In this document: one piece after another, positions 1 through 10,949 of the stretch | How positions within the stretch are numbered: the first letter of the stretch is position 1 | How the letters are laid out: every line of letters starts with the position of its first letter | Assembly (NCBI GenBank): GCA_023052935.1 | Contig: CM041294.1 | Location: 87,962,616 to 88,026,615, forward strand | DNA from: Piezodorus guildinii | Taxonomy: Eukaryota; Arthropoda; Insecta; Hemiptera; Pentatomidae | Direction of reading: 5' to 3' | DNA length: 64,000 nt | Notes under the pieces: generated by a model | Databases searched by the model: none | Seen by the model: only the letters and a program-made list of their open reading frames with translations | Told to the model about the DNA's origin: nothing | Translations under genes and position numbers: made by a program

Positions 1-545
1 CCGTTTTTACAATCGATTAAAGAATTTTCAAGTACAGTAAGAGATAAAAATGAGTGAAACTATTAAATAATGAATTAAATTGGATTTATATAGAAACATA
101 TGTTTTATTTAAAAATCAATTATAATATCATCTAAAATAATCAGTTAGTTTTATCGGCTTTTCATTACTCCTTTTTTCATTCTAACCGATATTGCTCCTA
201 AACGTCAAATTTTGTATGAAACAAAAAATATTTAACATAACTGGGATAAAAAATAATTGGAATAATATTATATTTCTTCCAAAAACATTTTATTATTATG
301 AATAAGATTTATCAATGTTTCGGGGTATTAACTGTTACTTCTTTGGACTACTATCGACGTATTAAAAATTACATGTATCAGTGTTATGATGATAACACAA
401 AACATAAAATAAAGGTTGTTTTATTGTATGTTTCCTATAAGTAGTCTATCGTTTATCTACCCGTCTTCAGAAAGATACCAAAAGGTATTAGAATAATTGT
501 CTATGTGCTTGCCTATTGTTCATTAAACTTCGTTATATGATTCAA
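1..545 (+). repeat. HLT element, partial, with internal 'long-form' segment
   Basis: Interior of an HLT copy cut by the window edge (1-167), recognised by its match to the TCTGG-proximal part of the other copies. From about 168 to 540 it continues into a segment present in reverse orientation at 4135-4478 but missing from the other copies, where the flanking parts are directly joined. This suggests a longer ancestral form. About 40 bases (541-581) of unassigned AT-rich sequence separate it from the next copy. Non-coding. Confidence 0.7.
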
Positions 546-581
546 AACCTAATTAAAAACGTCAAAAATAGTATAAAAGAA

Positions 582-1446
582 TCTGGTGCGGATAAACACA
601 CGATTTTGACTTACCGCCGTTGTTAAAGTTTTTAAAGCTTTTTTAAATACAGTTAGAGATAGCAATGAGCGAAACGAATATAGAATTAATTAAATTGAAT
701 TTCTATAGAAACATGTGTTTTAATAATAAAAATATTATATTATTATCTGAAACAATAATCACTTAGATGTTTCGGCTTTTCTGTACTATTGATTAACTTT
801 TACAAGTTTGTGTATTAGATAATATTTTTTTCTAAAATATTTAGCTTTCCAACGGTAGATTACACATGTATATTACTGTTCTTATGTCCAAAAACAAAAA
901 ATTGCATTAAAAAAATATTATTTAAGTTTTTTCCTTTAGTTGGTTATCGAATTCATTCAATTAATATATTTACCTGTTTTTCATCAATCGTAGCTAGATA
1001 ATATAGTTATTTTTACAGAATCAACAAAATTAAAGGTACTTTAGAAAAAGAAAATTTAAAATATCGGCATTTAAGCCCTGTCAGACAATTTTCATCAGAA
1101 TAAAACCTAGATGATATTAAAGCCCATTTAACTTAACATCGACATAGCGAGTTTAATCAAAATCGTCGTAGCAGTTCTTGAGAAAATCATAGAAAAGCCG
1201 ATTTTGATGAAAAAATTTTTGTAACATCTCGGACGTGTAGTTGTCGTAAATATGAAATTTCAGCTTCATAGGACATTTCGTTTCCGCCCGGGAGTTACCA
1301 CACACCCACACACAGACCTTTTTGCGGGATTTGGTTATTTGGACTCAGGGGACTCTAACACGTGTATTTCCTTTACATACTGGAATTCGAAAATTTTCAC
1401 GATCACAATACTTTTCCTTACAATATATAGAAAGTGAAAGTAAAAA
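582..1446 (+). repeat. HLT (Helentron-like) element, near full length
   Basis: Starts TCTGGTGCG, then an imperfect copy of the subterminal repeat ACTTTCACTTACC. It ends with its inverse (AAGTGAAAGT) followed by AAAAA. A short CA tract lies at about 1300-1314. Length is about 865 bp and no reading frame is conserved among copies. Insertion lies in A-rich flanks. Family assignment to Helentron/HINE is inference from structure. Confidence 0.75.
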
Positions 1447-1832
1447 TCGATCCAAACCCAAAAGCGATTCAATAACTATTTTAAGTTTATAGATACCGAG
1501 GCCATCTTATGAATCGTCTTGAAGGATTACCAGTAATATATAAAGATAACAGTTTACGGACATGCGGCTTTGTGTGGGCAGAGAGTTCGGAATTTAAAGA
1601 GATGTATCCGTTTCGGCCCAAGTCTACGACAAATAGGATTTAAAGGATTATAGGTTGTAAGGATTGGGTGCAGAAGGATCACAAGGATTTTTCACATCCG
1701 TCAAACAATAATAACGTAAATGAGCTATTTATAAGATACTGGAAGTTTTGAAATTTGGTCCAGTAAAAGCTATACGTGAATTTTCTAGTCGTTCCAGCCT
1801 TTTATAAGGATTTAAGTAAGACGTAGGCGTTA
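1447..1832. other. unassigned intergenic stretch
   Basis: AT-rich sequence with no convincing reading frame and no match I could make to repeats elsewhere in the window. Confidence 0.4.
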
Positions 1833-2050
1833 CTTGTGGTGTAGTGGCAGTCTTCTGGTTGAAACACAGCCACACACAAGTGGCCCTAAGATTTTCAAAG
1901 GGATTAAAAAATCCTTGGATATGCTGCCCTTCGAAGGAGACATAAAATGGTTGTCTCGATACTGTACTCGTTCAAGTCAATCCCCCTCCCCTCCCTCTCC
2001 CTGAATAGACAAAATTAAGGACTCCCATATCGGATATGATACAAATCTGT
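1833..2050 (+). mobile_element. degraded SINE-1 copy
   Basis: Matches the body of the SINE-1 family out of its usual perfection: a tRNA-like head around 1838-1870, 'aaaaaatcctt' and 'ccttcg.agg' blocks in the middle, and the end block 'aggactccca'. The box B segment is badly eroded, so this is an old copy. Confidence 0.55.
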
Positions 2051-2511
2051 TTGTCTTGAAACTCGAAAGAGTTTTTTTAAAGCAGAAATATGTGCTCTTT
2101 AAAATGAACTGCCCCTAGACACTACAATTAAGGTTATAGTTTACTCAAGGTTATTTTTATTGACTCGGATTCTCGATAGGTGTTTTATCGAAGATATTAA
2201 ACAGGTAATGAAGCACATAGAGAATGAGGTTTTTATGGTTACTATGGTGTTTAATTGAGATATAAAAGATTTGTCTAAACCTCACAATTATTCGATTTGT
2301 TTAAAATACTGTTGTATATAACATATATTTCCTAACTGAATGATTTTACTGTTGGAATGTTCATGTGGTGCAATTTGATATAAATTATGGTCTATTTTAA
2401 ATTTTCCTAAGACTGCCGGGTCGTGTTTTAGTATCTTAGCTCTGTGAAAAAGTTTCATATGTCGAAATATGTCTAATTAAAATGGTGTAGGTTAGTAGTT
2501 TGTATCTTGAG
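2051..2511. other. unassigned intergenic stretch
   Basis: No gene, terminal repeat or tandem repeat recognised. Confidence 0.35.
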
Positions 2512-2775
2512 TGGGGTCAACTGAAGCATAGTGGTTAGCATAACAGCCTTCTAAATCAATGGTCTCAGGTTGAAACCCGCAGGTGGTCCTAGGACTTTTG
2601 ATGAGAGTAAAAAATCCTTAGTTATAGTCCTTCGGAGGGGACCTAAATAGATGGTACTGAACATGTTTCACATCAAAGTTAAACCTGTAAAGGCAAAATT
2701 TAGGACTCCTACTGTTGCATAGCCCGATTAGCTACAACAGAATTAAGTGGTGATAAATGAACAAACAAACAAAAA
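2512..2775 (+). mobile_element. SINE-1 (tRNA-derived retroposon), complete
   Basis: A tRNA-like 5' head has a box A-like segment (catagtggttagcataac) and a box B-like GGTTGAAACCCG at 2568-2579, the internal RNA polymerase III promoter signals. The family-specific body follows (the 'taaaaaatccttagt' and 'ccttcggaggggac' blocks) and a 3' tail of 'aaacaaacaaac' type. SINE-1 recurs at 13735, 18935, 30601, 39330, 51661, 53981 and 57118. It codes for nothing and would need a LINE reverse transcriptase to move. Confidence 0.85.
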
Positions 2776-3425
2776 TATGTAATTTAATTAATTACATATT
2801 CTTCCAGGTTATTGGAAGCATTAGCTGATTTCGGGAATAAATTGAGGCTGTAGAAAACAATCATTAACAAAAATCAAAAATATTGAGATGACTAATTATG
2901 ACCAAGAGAATTATTTACATAGTAATTAATCATTAATTTCAATTTGGACTCCATTTTGGAGTGACCCACGTGGCCGTTAGGGTTCGTTGAGAATAATCAA
3001 GTCAAGACAAGCCATTATTTTAATGACAGTGGGAATGTGAGTTTGTTTAATACCGTCTGTCACTGTCTCATCTTTTTAAGGTCGTTTACACTGAATAAGT
3101 CACACATCATTTCCTCCGTCTAGGACAAAAATACTGGATCTTTACTACTATATACCTGCCCATACATGATTTTTTGACATAGATATGGTCTTTTATCTGG
3201 AGGGATCTACGTCTTTTTATTATTTTTTGTATTGCAAGTAACTATTTTTTCACCCCAAAAAATATTATGCTCGTGTTCTGCTAGCTCAGCTCGGATCGAA
3301 CATTTGCTAACAGTTACCTAATGAGATATTTAATAGAAAATGATATTATTTTATTTTTAATATTTGGAAGAAAGTACAATATTTTTTGTTTTGAGAAAAA
3401 ATATTTAATGCCTTGCCTAGTGTTT
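2776..3425. other. unassigned intergenic stretch
   Basis: AT-rich. No repeat or gene recognised. Confidence 0.35.
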
Positions 3426-4478
3426 TTTACTTTCACTTAACTATATATGAAATATACAGTCAGGAGAAGTATTGCGATCGTGAAAATTTTCGACTTCCAG
3501 TTTTCAATGGAAATACACGTTTTAAAGTCCCTGAGTCCAAATTACCAAGTTCCGCATAAAAGACTGTGTGTGTGTGTGTGTGTGTGTGGTAACTCCCTGG
3601 CGAAAACGAAAAGTCGTATGAAGCTGAAATTTCATATTTAAGACAACTATACGCCCGCCATGTTACAAAAACTTTTTAATCAAAATCACCTTACCGGAAG
3701 ATCTACTTTATACTATGCATTTTGCACCTTTTTTATAATTTTTTTTAAACGGTGCTAACGATTTTGATGAAACTCGCTATAACTAAGTAAAATGTAATGG
3801 GTTTTAATGACATTTAAGTTTCATTCTGATTGAAATAGTCTGACAGGGCTTAAATGCCGTTATTTCATTTTTTGTTTCCACTAAAATACCTTTAATTTTG
3901 TAAATACTAAAAAAACAACAACAATATAATCTTGTTATCGACGATAAAAAAACAGGTAAATATATAAGTTGAACGATTTCGATCTATAACTAAAGGAGAA
4001 AACTGAAAAAAAAAAAAAAAAAACATTTTAAGGCAATTTTTCGTTTTTGAACATAAGAACAGTAACATAGATGTGTAATATACCGTTGGAAAGCTAATGA
4101 TTTTAGAAAAAAATTTATCTTATACACAAGCTTATAACGAAGTTTAATGAACAATAGGCAAGCACATAGACAATTTTTCTAATACCTTTAGGTATCTTTC
4201 TGAAGACGGGTAGATAAAGGATAGACTACTTATAGGAAACTTACAATAAAACAACCTTTGTAATGTAATTTTTAATACGTCGATAGTAGTTCAAAGAAGT
4301 AACAGTTAATACCCCGAAACATTGATAAATCTTATTCATAATAATAAAATGTTTTTGGAAGAAATATAATATTATTCCAATTCTTTTTTATCCCATTTAT
4401 GTTAAATATTTTTTGTTTTATACAAAATTTGTCGCTAAAACTTGACGTTTAGGAGCAATATCGGTTAGAATGAAAAAA
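3426..4478 (-). repeat. HLT element, long form, 5' part lost
   Basis: Reads on the minus strand. The 3' end lies at 3426 (TTTTTACTTTCACTTA on plus) with hairpin and a GT tract at about 3567-3588. The body runs to about 4134, then continues into the same 340-bp internal segment seen inverted at 168-545. The TCTGG end is missing; the copy stops near a LINE insertion. It supports a long-form/short-form split of the family. Confidence 0.75.
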
Positions 4479-4498
4479 AAAATCCATTCCGCCAACAT

Positions 4499-4922
4499 AG
4501 AGCTATGGGGCTCCACCATCGAATTCCTCCCGCATCCAATCCTTGCAATCCAAAATCCTTGGACAAATCCTAGACGCTCCATACTTTGTTACCAACAAAC
4601 TCATCCATAGAGACCTGAACATCCCACTTGTTGCAGAAATTGCCCAAAAAAGATACTCATCCTTTCATTCCAAATTACCAGCCCATACAAACCCGCTTGT
4701 CCGTATCCTCTCATCGGCATCTATTCCCGATAATCCTCCGAGGCGTCTGAAAAGACGGTGGCCTCGAGACCTGCTTACCAAATAAACTCTGAAGTGCTAC
4801 CACTGGGTAGATTCTTCTCAAGACTTTTCCAAGCCAATGTTATGTAAATAGCTCATTTACTTGTTGTACTCTGTACAGTTGTAAACACCAATAAAAGAAT
4901 TAAAAAAAAAAAAAAAAAAAAA
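4499..4922 (+). mobile_element. 5'-truncated Jockey-like LINE, C-terminus plus 3'UTR
   Basis: Open in frame to 4785, ending in ...PPRRLKRRWPRDLLTK-stop. This is the same C-terminal segment as the full element at 24.7-29.4 kb. It is followed by a 3'UTR (ACTCTGTACAGTTGTAAACA region), AATAAAAG and a poly(A) tail. It is flanked by a 13-bp target-site duplication with one mismatch (attccgccaacat at 4486-4498, attccgctaacat at 4923-4935). This is a classic target-primed, 5'-truncated, dead-on-arrival insertion. Confidence 0.85.
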
Positions 4923-4935
4923 ATTCCGCTAACAT

Positions 4936-5624
4936 TTTTGTAGTATTGAAGCTTTTTTTGACACTAACTTTATTGTTGTTACTTGTGAATTAATAACAAA
5001 ATGAAAAGTTGCCAACTAATCAGAAATCTCAATGGAAAATAATTGTTTACATAATATGTGTCACTAGGACCTAATGTTTAGGACTTATATAGGTTTAAAT
5101 GAAAAAATTATCAATGTAATAATCAGCATGCAAATCAGCTTAAAGAGATTCCCAGGCTTTTCCTGGACTTTTCCATATTGTAAGAAGTCTTATACCTGGC
5201 CAAATCTCCGTGAATATCGACAAAACAGAAGAATTATAATTAATATAGTATACTAGATTGATAGTATATATATTCACTAATTACTTTACGATCAAATTCA
5301 AGTATATCTACCAGACACCAGCTGAAATTGTAGTTGTTTAAGTTGACTGGCTAATGAATTATAATGAACTTGAATACTGCTGTTAGTAATAATCAATATT
5401 TACAAAGTTGTTAACGAATTATTTACAATCATTATATCTATATAAACTTTAAGAGCATTTCTTTTAAGTTTGAATCTCTGCAGGCAAATTTTCAGCTTTC
5501 TGAAGAGCTTCTTGATGCAGTTTTGCTTTTTTTGCCTCCAATTACTTCACCTGAAGGTTGACTTTCCTCTACTTCACAGTCCTTTTATGATATTAAATAT
5601 TAAACTCGCTTTATGATATTTGTT
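4936..5624. other. unassigned intergenic stretch
   Basis: AT-rich sequence without supported genes or repeats. Confidence 0.35.
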
Positions 5625-6230
5625 ATTTAAATTCAAGTATTTAGGTTCAATGATAACAAGAAAAAATGAAATCCAGGAAGAAATAAAGTCCCGGTTAAAG
5701 GTGGGAAATGCGTGTTATTATTCAGTTGCTAAATTACTTAGCTCACGGCTTCTGTCTTAAAACTTAAAGATTAGAATTTATAAAACTATTATTCTTCCAA
5801 CGATTCTTTACGGATGCGAAACGTGGCCGCTTACTTTGAAGGGTGAACAACGGCTTAAGGTTTTCGAGAATAAGGTAATGCGTAAAATATTTGGTCCGAA
5901 GAGAGATGAGGCCACTGGGGAGTTTAGAAGGTTGCACAACGCGGAATTGCGGAGTTTGTACCCTGTTAATATAATTGAGTTGATAGCATCGCGGAGACTC
6001 AAATGGGCGCGTAAAGTTGTTGGGCTTAGTGAGGAACGGATTTCGAGAAAGTTGGTATTCGCTGAACCGACTGGTAGGCGTCTGAAAGGTAGGCCAAAGC
6101 GTCGATGGGAGGATTTCATTAAGGCTGATCTCGGGGGCTTGGGCTTGACCGGTGAACATTGGACGAGTCTGTGCAGGCGAAGTTTGGTGGTATCGGCATC
6201 GAACCTTCGGGTTATTATTATATATGATAT
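5625..6230 (+). pseudogene. LINE family 2: C-terminal part of an endonuclease/reverse-transcriptase ORF
   Basis: The frame reads FKYLGSMITRKNE..., a stop at about 5757, then ...TIILPTILYGCETW... and ...GRPKRRWEDFIKADLGGLGL. This is the post-catalytic region ('FKYLGS', 'LYGCETW', 'GRPxxRWxD') typical of many animal LINE-type reverse transcriptases without RNase H. The catalytic YADD part is not present. It ends near a TTATTATTATAT tract. The same lineage recurs at 17340-18910 (minus) and as a scrap at about 24085-24125. It is a different family from the Jockey-like elements because the C-terminal motif differs. Inactive: 5'-truncated with an in-frame stop. Confidence 0.75.
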
Positions 6231-6264
6231 CACAATTAGTAGGCATATTGGAACATTTGTCTAA

Positions 6265-6767
6265 GTGAAGAAGAAATTATGTTATCTAGTGACCACCTTC
6301 CTTGACAAAGAACAAATTTCCTGACTTTTTCATATGTTTTTAAAATCCCAGACATTTCCCGGTTTTCCCTGTTGCTAGACGCCCAGATAGATGCTTAAAA
6401 ATTGATTTTGTTACTACATTATATCTTTCCATTTTCATCTTCTGTTGCTCATTAACCCTCCATTCAGTTTGCAAACTCCATGTCTCAATTTGGGAAAAAC
6501 AAAGGACTACAGATAAATACAAGATATTTTTGTATTAAAAAATGCAAAAGGCTTATAGAAGAAATACACCTGTGAATAGCACTTCAATTACAATTTTAAG
6601 TCCCGAGGACGGTTTTCTATTTCTGGTGGTTATCAGAAATATACAATGATAGATTACGGACAAGTGGGCTCGTGAGGTTTGGAATTAAAATATACTCGTA
6701 GACACCTACACAAGCCTATATATAATCTCTGTTAATAATGTACACATACATGATCAGTTGACAGATT
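6265..6767. other. unassigned intergenic stretch
   Basis: No supported feature. The minus-strand frame at 6340-6522 has no recognisable domain. Confidence 0.35.
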
Positions 6768-7354
6768 AAGTTAGGCAAAACCTATTACATCTTATACAGA
6801 GAGGGAAAAGAGTAACTTTAAAGTGGGTAAAGGCGCACGCCGGGATCGAGGGTAACGAACGACTAGATAAATTAGCCAAAGAATCTGCTTCCAGTAATAT
6901 GTTGCCTTCCTACGATAAAGCACCTCTATCCTTTATCAGGAGGGACATGACATCTGATTTTGTTGCAAGATGGTACCAGATGTGTGTAACCTACACTAAG
7001 TCTCTAAGTTTACACAGATTTATACCACACATAACATTACATGACTACGCATATTTAAACAGAAATAATTATAAACTAATACAACTAATCACAGAACACA
7101 AAACATTATCTCAAAAGATTTAACATAATACAAACAGACTTATGTGACGAAGACGGACAAATTCAAAATTTTAAACATATACTTAATGACTGCAAAATAT
7201 TTGACAGACAAAGATTTAATTTAATTAAAAACATAACACTTAAAAACGGAAACTGGCCAGAGACAGAACAAAATTTGTTCTCAAAATTCAAGACAGACTT
7301 ACTAAAATTCATTAAAAACATTGACTTCGAATCACTGACCAAAGATACAGCGTA
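6768..7354 (+). pseudogene. LINE family 3: RNase H domain and C-terminal CCHC region
   Basis: In frame from 6769: VRQNLLHLIQRGKRVTLKWV, then KAHAGIEGNERLDKLAKESA, the C-terminal signature of type I RNase H found in R1/LOA/I-like and some Jockey LINEs (H.G..GNE..D..A). It stays open to a stop at 7121-7123. After a frameshift the sequence continues as ...DLCDEDGQIQNFKHILNDCKIF..., a Cys/His cluster that usually follows RNase H in such elements, and ends at 7354. 5'-truncated and frameshifted, hence inactive. The window's other LINEs lack this domain, so this is a third lineage. Confidence 0.75.
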
Positions 7355-8384
7355 GGTAATTTTCATCTTTTGGCTAAAATTTTATTCTTATTTTATTATA
7401 TTTAATACTTTATGCTTTATTTCTGTTTTTTTTTTTTTAATTTGAAATATTATTTTTTAGTAATTGTAAAATCTAATACTACTTTCATTTTTCAAATTAA
7501 TATAATCATATTATCATTCATATAGTATACCATTAAGGTATGGAACATGATGTTATAATAAACGGTCCTTATGTGGGGTTACAGTTAAGGGGGAAAAAAT
7601 GTGTAATGTATGTGCGTAAATGTATTGATTAATTACATATTTAAAAGTTAAAATATACTTAATAATTAATAATATTTGCTCCATATTTTTAAAACCTCCT
7701 TCCTAACCTTGGCCCAAGTGACGCAACAATGAACCTCAAATGGCTTCTCATTGTTCTAAATGATTTATAGTACCACACTTTTAGGAGTTTTATCTCTTTT
7801 TTTTTCACTGACCGCTTTTAAAAACGAACGCTCCATGAACCCATAAAACATTTAAATGGCGCCCCATCATAATCAACGCCACAGACTCCAAGTTAACACA
7901 AGACCTTCCCCCAGGTGTAGTTTCCGCTACAACCGTTAGAAAGCTCAGTCTTTCCGTTAGGGATAGGATATATATATACATAGATATTATTTTATGGAGG
8001 ATTCCTTGTGCCGTGTAGAGTTCCCAACCCCCCATCGGTAGGCTATAATGGAGGGCCTGCTTTTTGCCCTTTGCCGGCTTTCAATGGGTTTAGTTAACTT
8101 CTGGGAAGGGGCGGTCGGAGGTGAACCCTTGGTCCGAGTTGAGCAATGGTTCCATGGATCATTGAGCACCTCTCAGGTGTGAGTCTAATTGCATCACAAT
8201 GACTGGGATCGATCCTTAATAACAATAGGAGTTTTATTTTAGACGCTAAGGAAATATAAAATAATATATGAAGATGGTCAGAATGGTAGTCAGAAAAAAA
8301 GAAAAGAAAATACCATTAACCTTTCGAAGAATTCGGATAATCGCAAGGAGTCAGCAGTGGCTCCAGCGGTATAATATAAATCTA
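7355..8384. other. LINE family 3 3'UTR candidate followed by unassigned sequence
   Basis: 7355-7600 is AT-rich and ends in a block around 'accattaaggtatggaaca'; it may be the 3'UTR of the RNase H LINE. From 7990 to 8220 there is a less AT-rich block of unknown nature. No gene supported. Confidence 0.3.
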
Positions 8385-8560
8385 TATTAATTTTTTTTTT
8401 TTTTTTTTTAGAAACAATTCTTTATTGAACAATATTACAATCTGTCCAATTTAGGACATTTTTAATAGGGATAAAGTACAACATTCATACTGCAATCACA
8501 CGATATATACAAAACAATAAAATATACAAAACAATAAAATATATTAATTAAAAAAAGAAA
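8385..8560 (-). mobile_element. 3' end of a Jockey-like LINE (subfamily seen at 19470)
   Basis: A poly(T) run at 8389-8410 is the reversed poly(A) tail. The following 'ttattgaacaatattac', 'tgtccaatttaggacat' and 'acattcatac' blocks match the 3'UTR of the minus-strand fragment at 19470-19805. Only UTR is retained. Confidence 0.5.
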
Positions 8561-8700
8561 AATGTTCTGTATCAAATTCTTTCATATTTCTTGTTTATCT
8601 ATGTTATATCATCGTTGACACTTAAGAACTTTATAAAAAATAAATAAATAAAAAAATAATAATAAAAAAGTTTGTGAACAAATATTAATATAATTTACTC

Positions 8701-8750
8701 AAAAAAAAAACAAAAAAAAAAAACAAAAAAAAAAAAAAAAAAAAAAAAAA
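8701..8750. repeat. A-rich tract
   Basis: Almost pure A with a few C, about 50 bp. Probably the tail of a retroposed sequence whose body I cannot identify. Confidence 0.7.
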
Positions 8751-8801
8751 CATACATTTATGTAATAAATTTTAAAAAACCTATTATACTTGTGTGCCCA
8801 T

Positions 8802-8831
8802 GTTTCGGCCTAAATTGCAGGCCTTTGTCAG
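8802..8831 (-). ncRNA. hammerhead-ribozyme-like core, mutated
   Basis: On the minus strand CTGACAA is followed by a short hairpin (GGCCT...AGGCC, stem II) and then GAAAC. This is the hammerhead core order CUGANGA - stem II - GAAA, with G8 changed to A in the first box. The same order occurs at 42249-42278 and twice at 53568-53714. Such cores are known from Penelope-like elements. Stems I and III could not be closed by eye. Confidence 0.45.
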
Positions 8832-8974
8832 TTAGCACCTTCTTGCTGGGCCGTCGGCCAGACAGTACAAATCACTAGCGCCGAAAATCTGAAAAATTGT
8901 CGCTCTCACTGTATCTGGCCCCTTTTTGTCCCTTGTTAAAGCTGTACTACACGGCGAGAGAACAGTAGGTGAAT

Positions 8975-9165
8975 AATCCTCCGAGGCGTCTGAAAAGAAG
9001 ATTGGCCCGAGACCTCCTAGTTTAGAATATTTTTAGCGTGTTGCCAATTGGTAGCGTCTCTACATGTATTTCATGTCAGTTTATTATGTCCAGCACATTT
9101 ACTTGATGTATATAATACAGTTGTAATTATCAATAAATGTGTTTTTATTTAAAAAAAAAAAAAAA
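8975..9165 (+). mobile_element. 5'-truncated Jockey-like LINE 3' end
   Basis: Begins within ...NPPRRLKRRLARDLLV-stop, then the family 3'UTR (TTTACTTGATGTATATAATA, ACAGTTGTAATTATCAATAA) and a poly(A) tail at 9150-9165. About 190 bp. Confidence 0.8.
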
Positions 9166-9399
9166 GATGTTTTCATGATATGTATATTACATTTGGTTTT
9201 TTTGATATAACATTACCATTTAGTTTTTTTTTTTTTTTAAATAATCTTTACTGATATAGTAGGATTTTCGAAAACGTAATATTTTATGATATAATCCGAA
9301 TTTATTAAAAGAAATTATGTATTCTCCCTCTCCCACTACTTTCGTGAGCTTTCACAAACCTCGATATCACGAATTTTCATCTACCTATTCTCTCACTTT

Positions 9400-9613
9400 G
9401 TAGCGCGGTTTCTAGCTGCTCAACTACCTGAACACCACAGCTGTCAATCGATCCTCTCCTAGACAGAGGACTTCTTCATCCAGGACCAACAAGGTGTGGT
9501 GAAGATGACGAGTCGAGCGAGACTAAGAAGACGGACCGCTGGACCGCAATCCGTCCACGTTCCAAGCCTCTAATCCAAACAAAAAAGTGGACGCGGAGTG
9601 ATGTAAGTACCTC
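9400..9613 (+). other. possible exon-like block ending in a 5' splice-site motif
   Basis: This GC-richer block is unlike its surroundings. One frame is open from about 9430 (...TKKTDRWTAIRPRSKPLIQT...) and reaches GAT|GTAAGT at 9601-9606, a good donor motif. A strong acceptor (TTTTTTCCCCCTTAG) lies at about 10178. No homology recognised and no start codon supported. It could be a transcribed exon or element 5' region. Confidence 0.2.
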
Positions 9614-10178
9614 GTGTTCCGAGCCAGTGCTTGCCCAACGGCCTGTGAAGTACCTGACTCTAATCCTATCTGCCTCGTTTACTTCCAGTTTGTGGTCTCT
9701 ATCAGAATTAGTTTCATTATCCGATTTACTATACCTATAAAAAAAAACAAAAAAAAACAGGTGAGTGCATCACACGAATTTTACTCAACTCCCTACTTAA
9801 AATAAATTGTAAAATTTATGTTTTCTTTTTTTTTTTTTTTTTGTTCTCTGTTTTTCTCAGTTGCACTCCACGCCTTAGCCTATTTTTGTAGGAAGATTTA
9901 GCTATGCAAAAATCAAATTAATGTATTTTTCGTCATCTCTATTAACTTCTAATTTAGGTAAAAATTAGCTATTTTATTTAGTGTATACTACGATACAACT
10001 CAGTGACGTGTATTGGTCTCCTAAATCTGCTTCCTCCAATCACCCCCACAATCCATCATCCACTCTTTGATGCCGATTACAGCGTTTAACGTCGCCATCG
10101 GAGCTTTGGTATTCCTCTGCGTTAGATATTAATTTTCCTAAAATCTCTAACTTGTCGATGGTATTTTTTCCCCCTTAG
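9614..10178. other. intron-like or unassigned stretch
   Basis: AT-rich sequence between the donor-like and acceptor-like motifs, with a T-tract at 9823-9842. Confidence 0.2.
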
Positions 10179-10520
10179 GTTGACGTGTGCGGAAATTCCG
10201 GTCTCGGGAGTTCTATACTCTATATTCTACACTGGAGTCGTCTCATAAACACCGATCTTAGGAGTGATTCCCGTAAACCTTGTATTTCAATCAGGACTTG
10301 TCTTGTGGTTTTCCAGGCTTGGACTGGAAACGGTCTTGTTCTCTGCAAAAGGAATGTAGATCCTTATGCAGCAATAAATGTAAGACCTAGAGTAATTTTT
10401 CACTGTTCTCGAACTCGAGTAACAGTTGGAAAGAAACTACCGTATTGGGTAGGGTCCTATGATCTAGGACTAGACTGCCATTGCAGTAAGGAAACCATGG
10501 TTCGCTGCGACGTGAGGTGA
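10179..10520 (+). CDS. unrecognised open frame after a strong 3' splice-site motif
   Basis: Open from the acceptor TTTTTTCCCCCTTAG|G at about 10178 to a TGA at 10518-10520. An internal ATG at 10185 would give 111 residues. The product is Cys-rich for its size (MCGNSG..., CKRNVDPYAA, HCSRTR, CHCSKETMVRC) but matches no domain I know. Evidence is only the splice signal plus a locally less AT-rich frame. It may equally be part of an unrecognised mobile element. Confidence 0.25.
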   Translation, partial: VDVCGNSGLGSSILYILHWSRLINTDLRSDSRKPCISIRTCLVVFQAWTGNGLVLCKRNVDPYAAINVRPRVIFHCSRTRVTVGKKLPYWVGSYDLGLDCHCSKETMVRCDVR

Positions 10521-10949
10521 TATTATCAATATATTATGCGTTATAAATAGGCAATATATTCCTTTTAGGATGAAACATCAAACCTCTGCATGGTCTAAAG
10601 CGCAAAACAACAATAAAAATTAGGCCAGATACAGAACAGTCTGTCTATAGCAGACAACTTATTTAACCTGCCATTTTAGTCTTGAGTGTAATCTGATCTT
10701 TTGACAACCTACTGAAGAACACCCAGCCAGTATATAGTGGGTATACTTAATCGAAGTAAATGGTAACATTGGTCTTAACATCTCAATGCTGGGACGTACC
10801 ATCTTCCTATTTTATATTAGTTAAATAACAAGTATGTACTTGAGACATTTGAGGTATTGTTTATGTCTTTATGTCACAGACTCAGCTTGTAGACTAATCA
10901 ACCTTGGGTTTTAAAGAGGTTGTGAATTTGGAGTGTATATAGGATACAT

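Noticed and set aside
3447..3641. Recurrent 60-100 codon frames starting in the HLT 3' region (also 1252, 17073, 43181, 58041)
   Set aside because: They occur on either strand, are not conserved in length or reading, and cross the microsatellite. Not protein-coding.
5764..6233. Minus-strand frames of 141 and 160 codons
   Set aside because: They are antisense to the LINE family 2 coding segment, which has recognisable motifs on plus.
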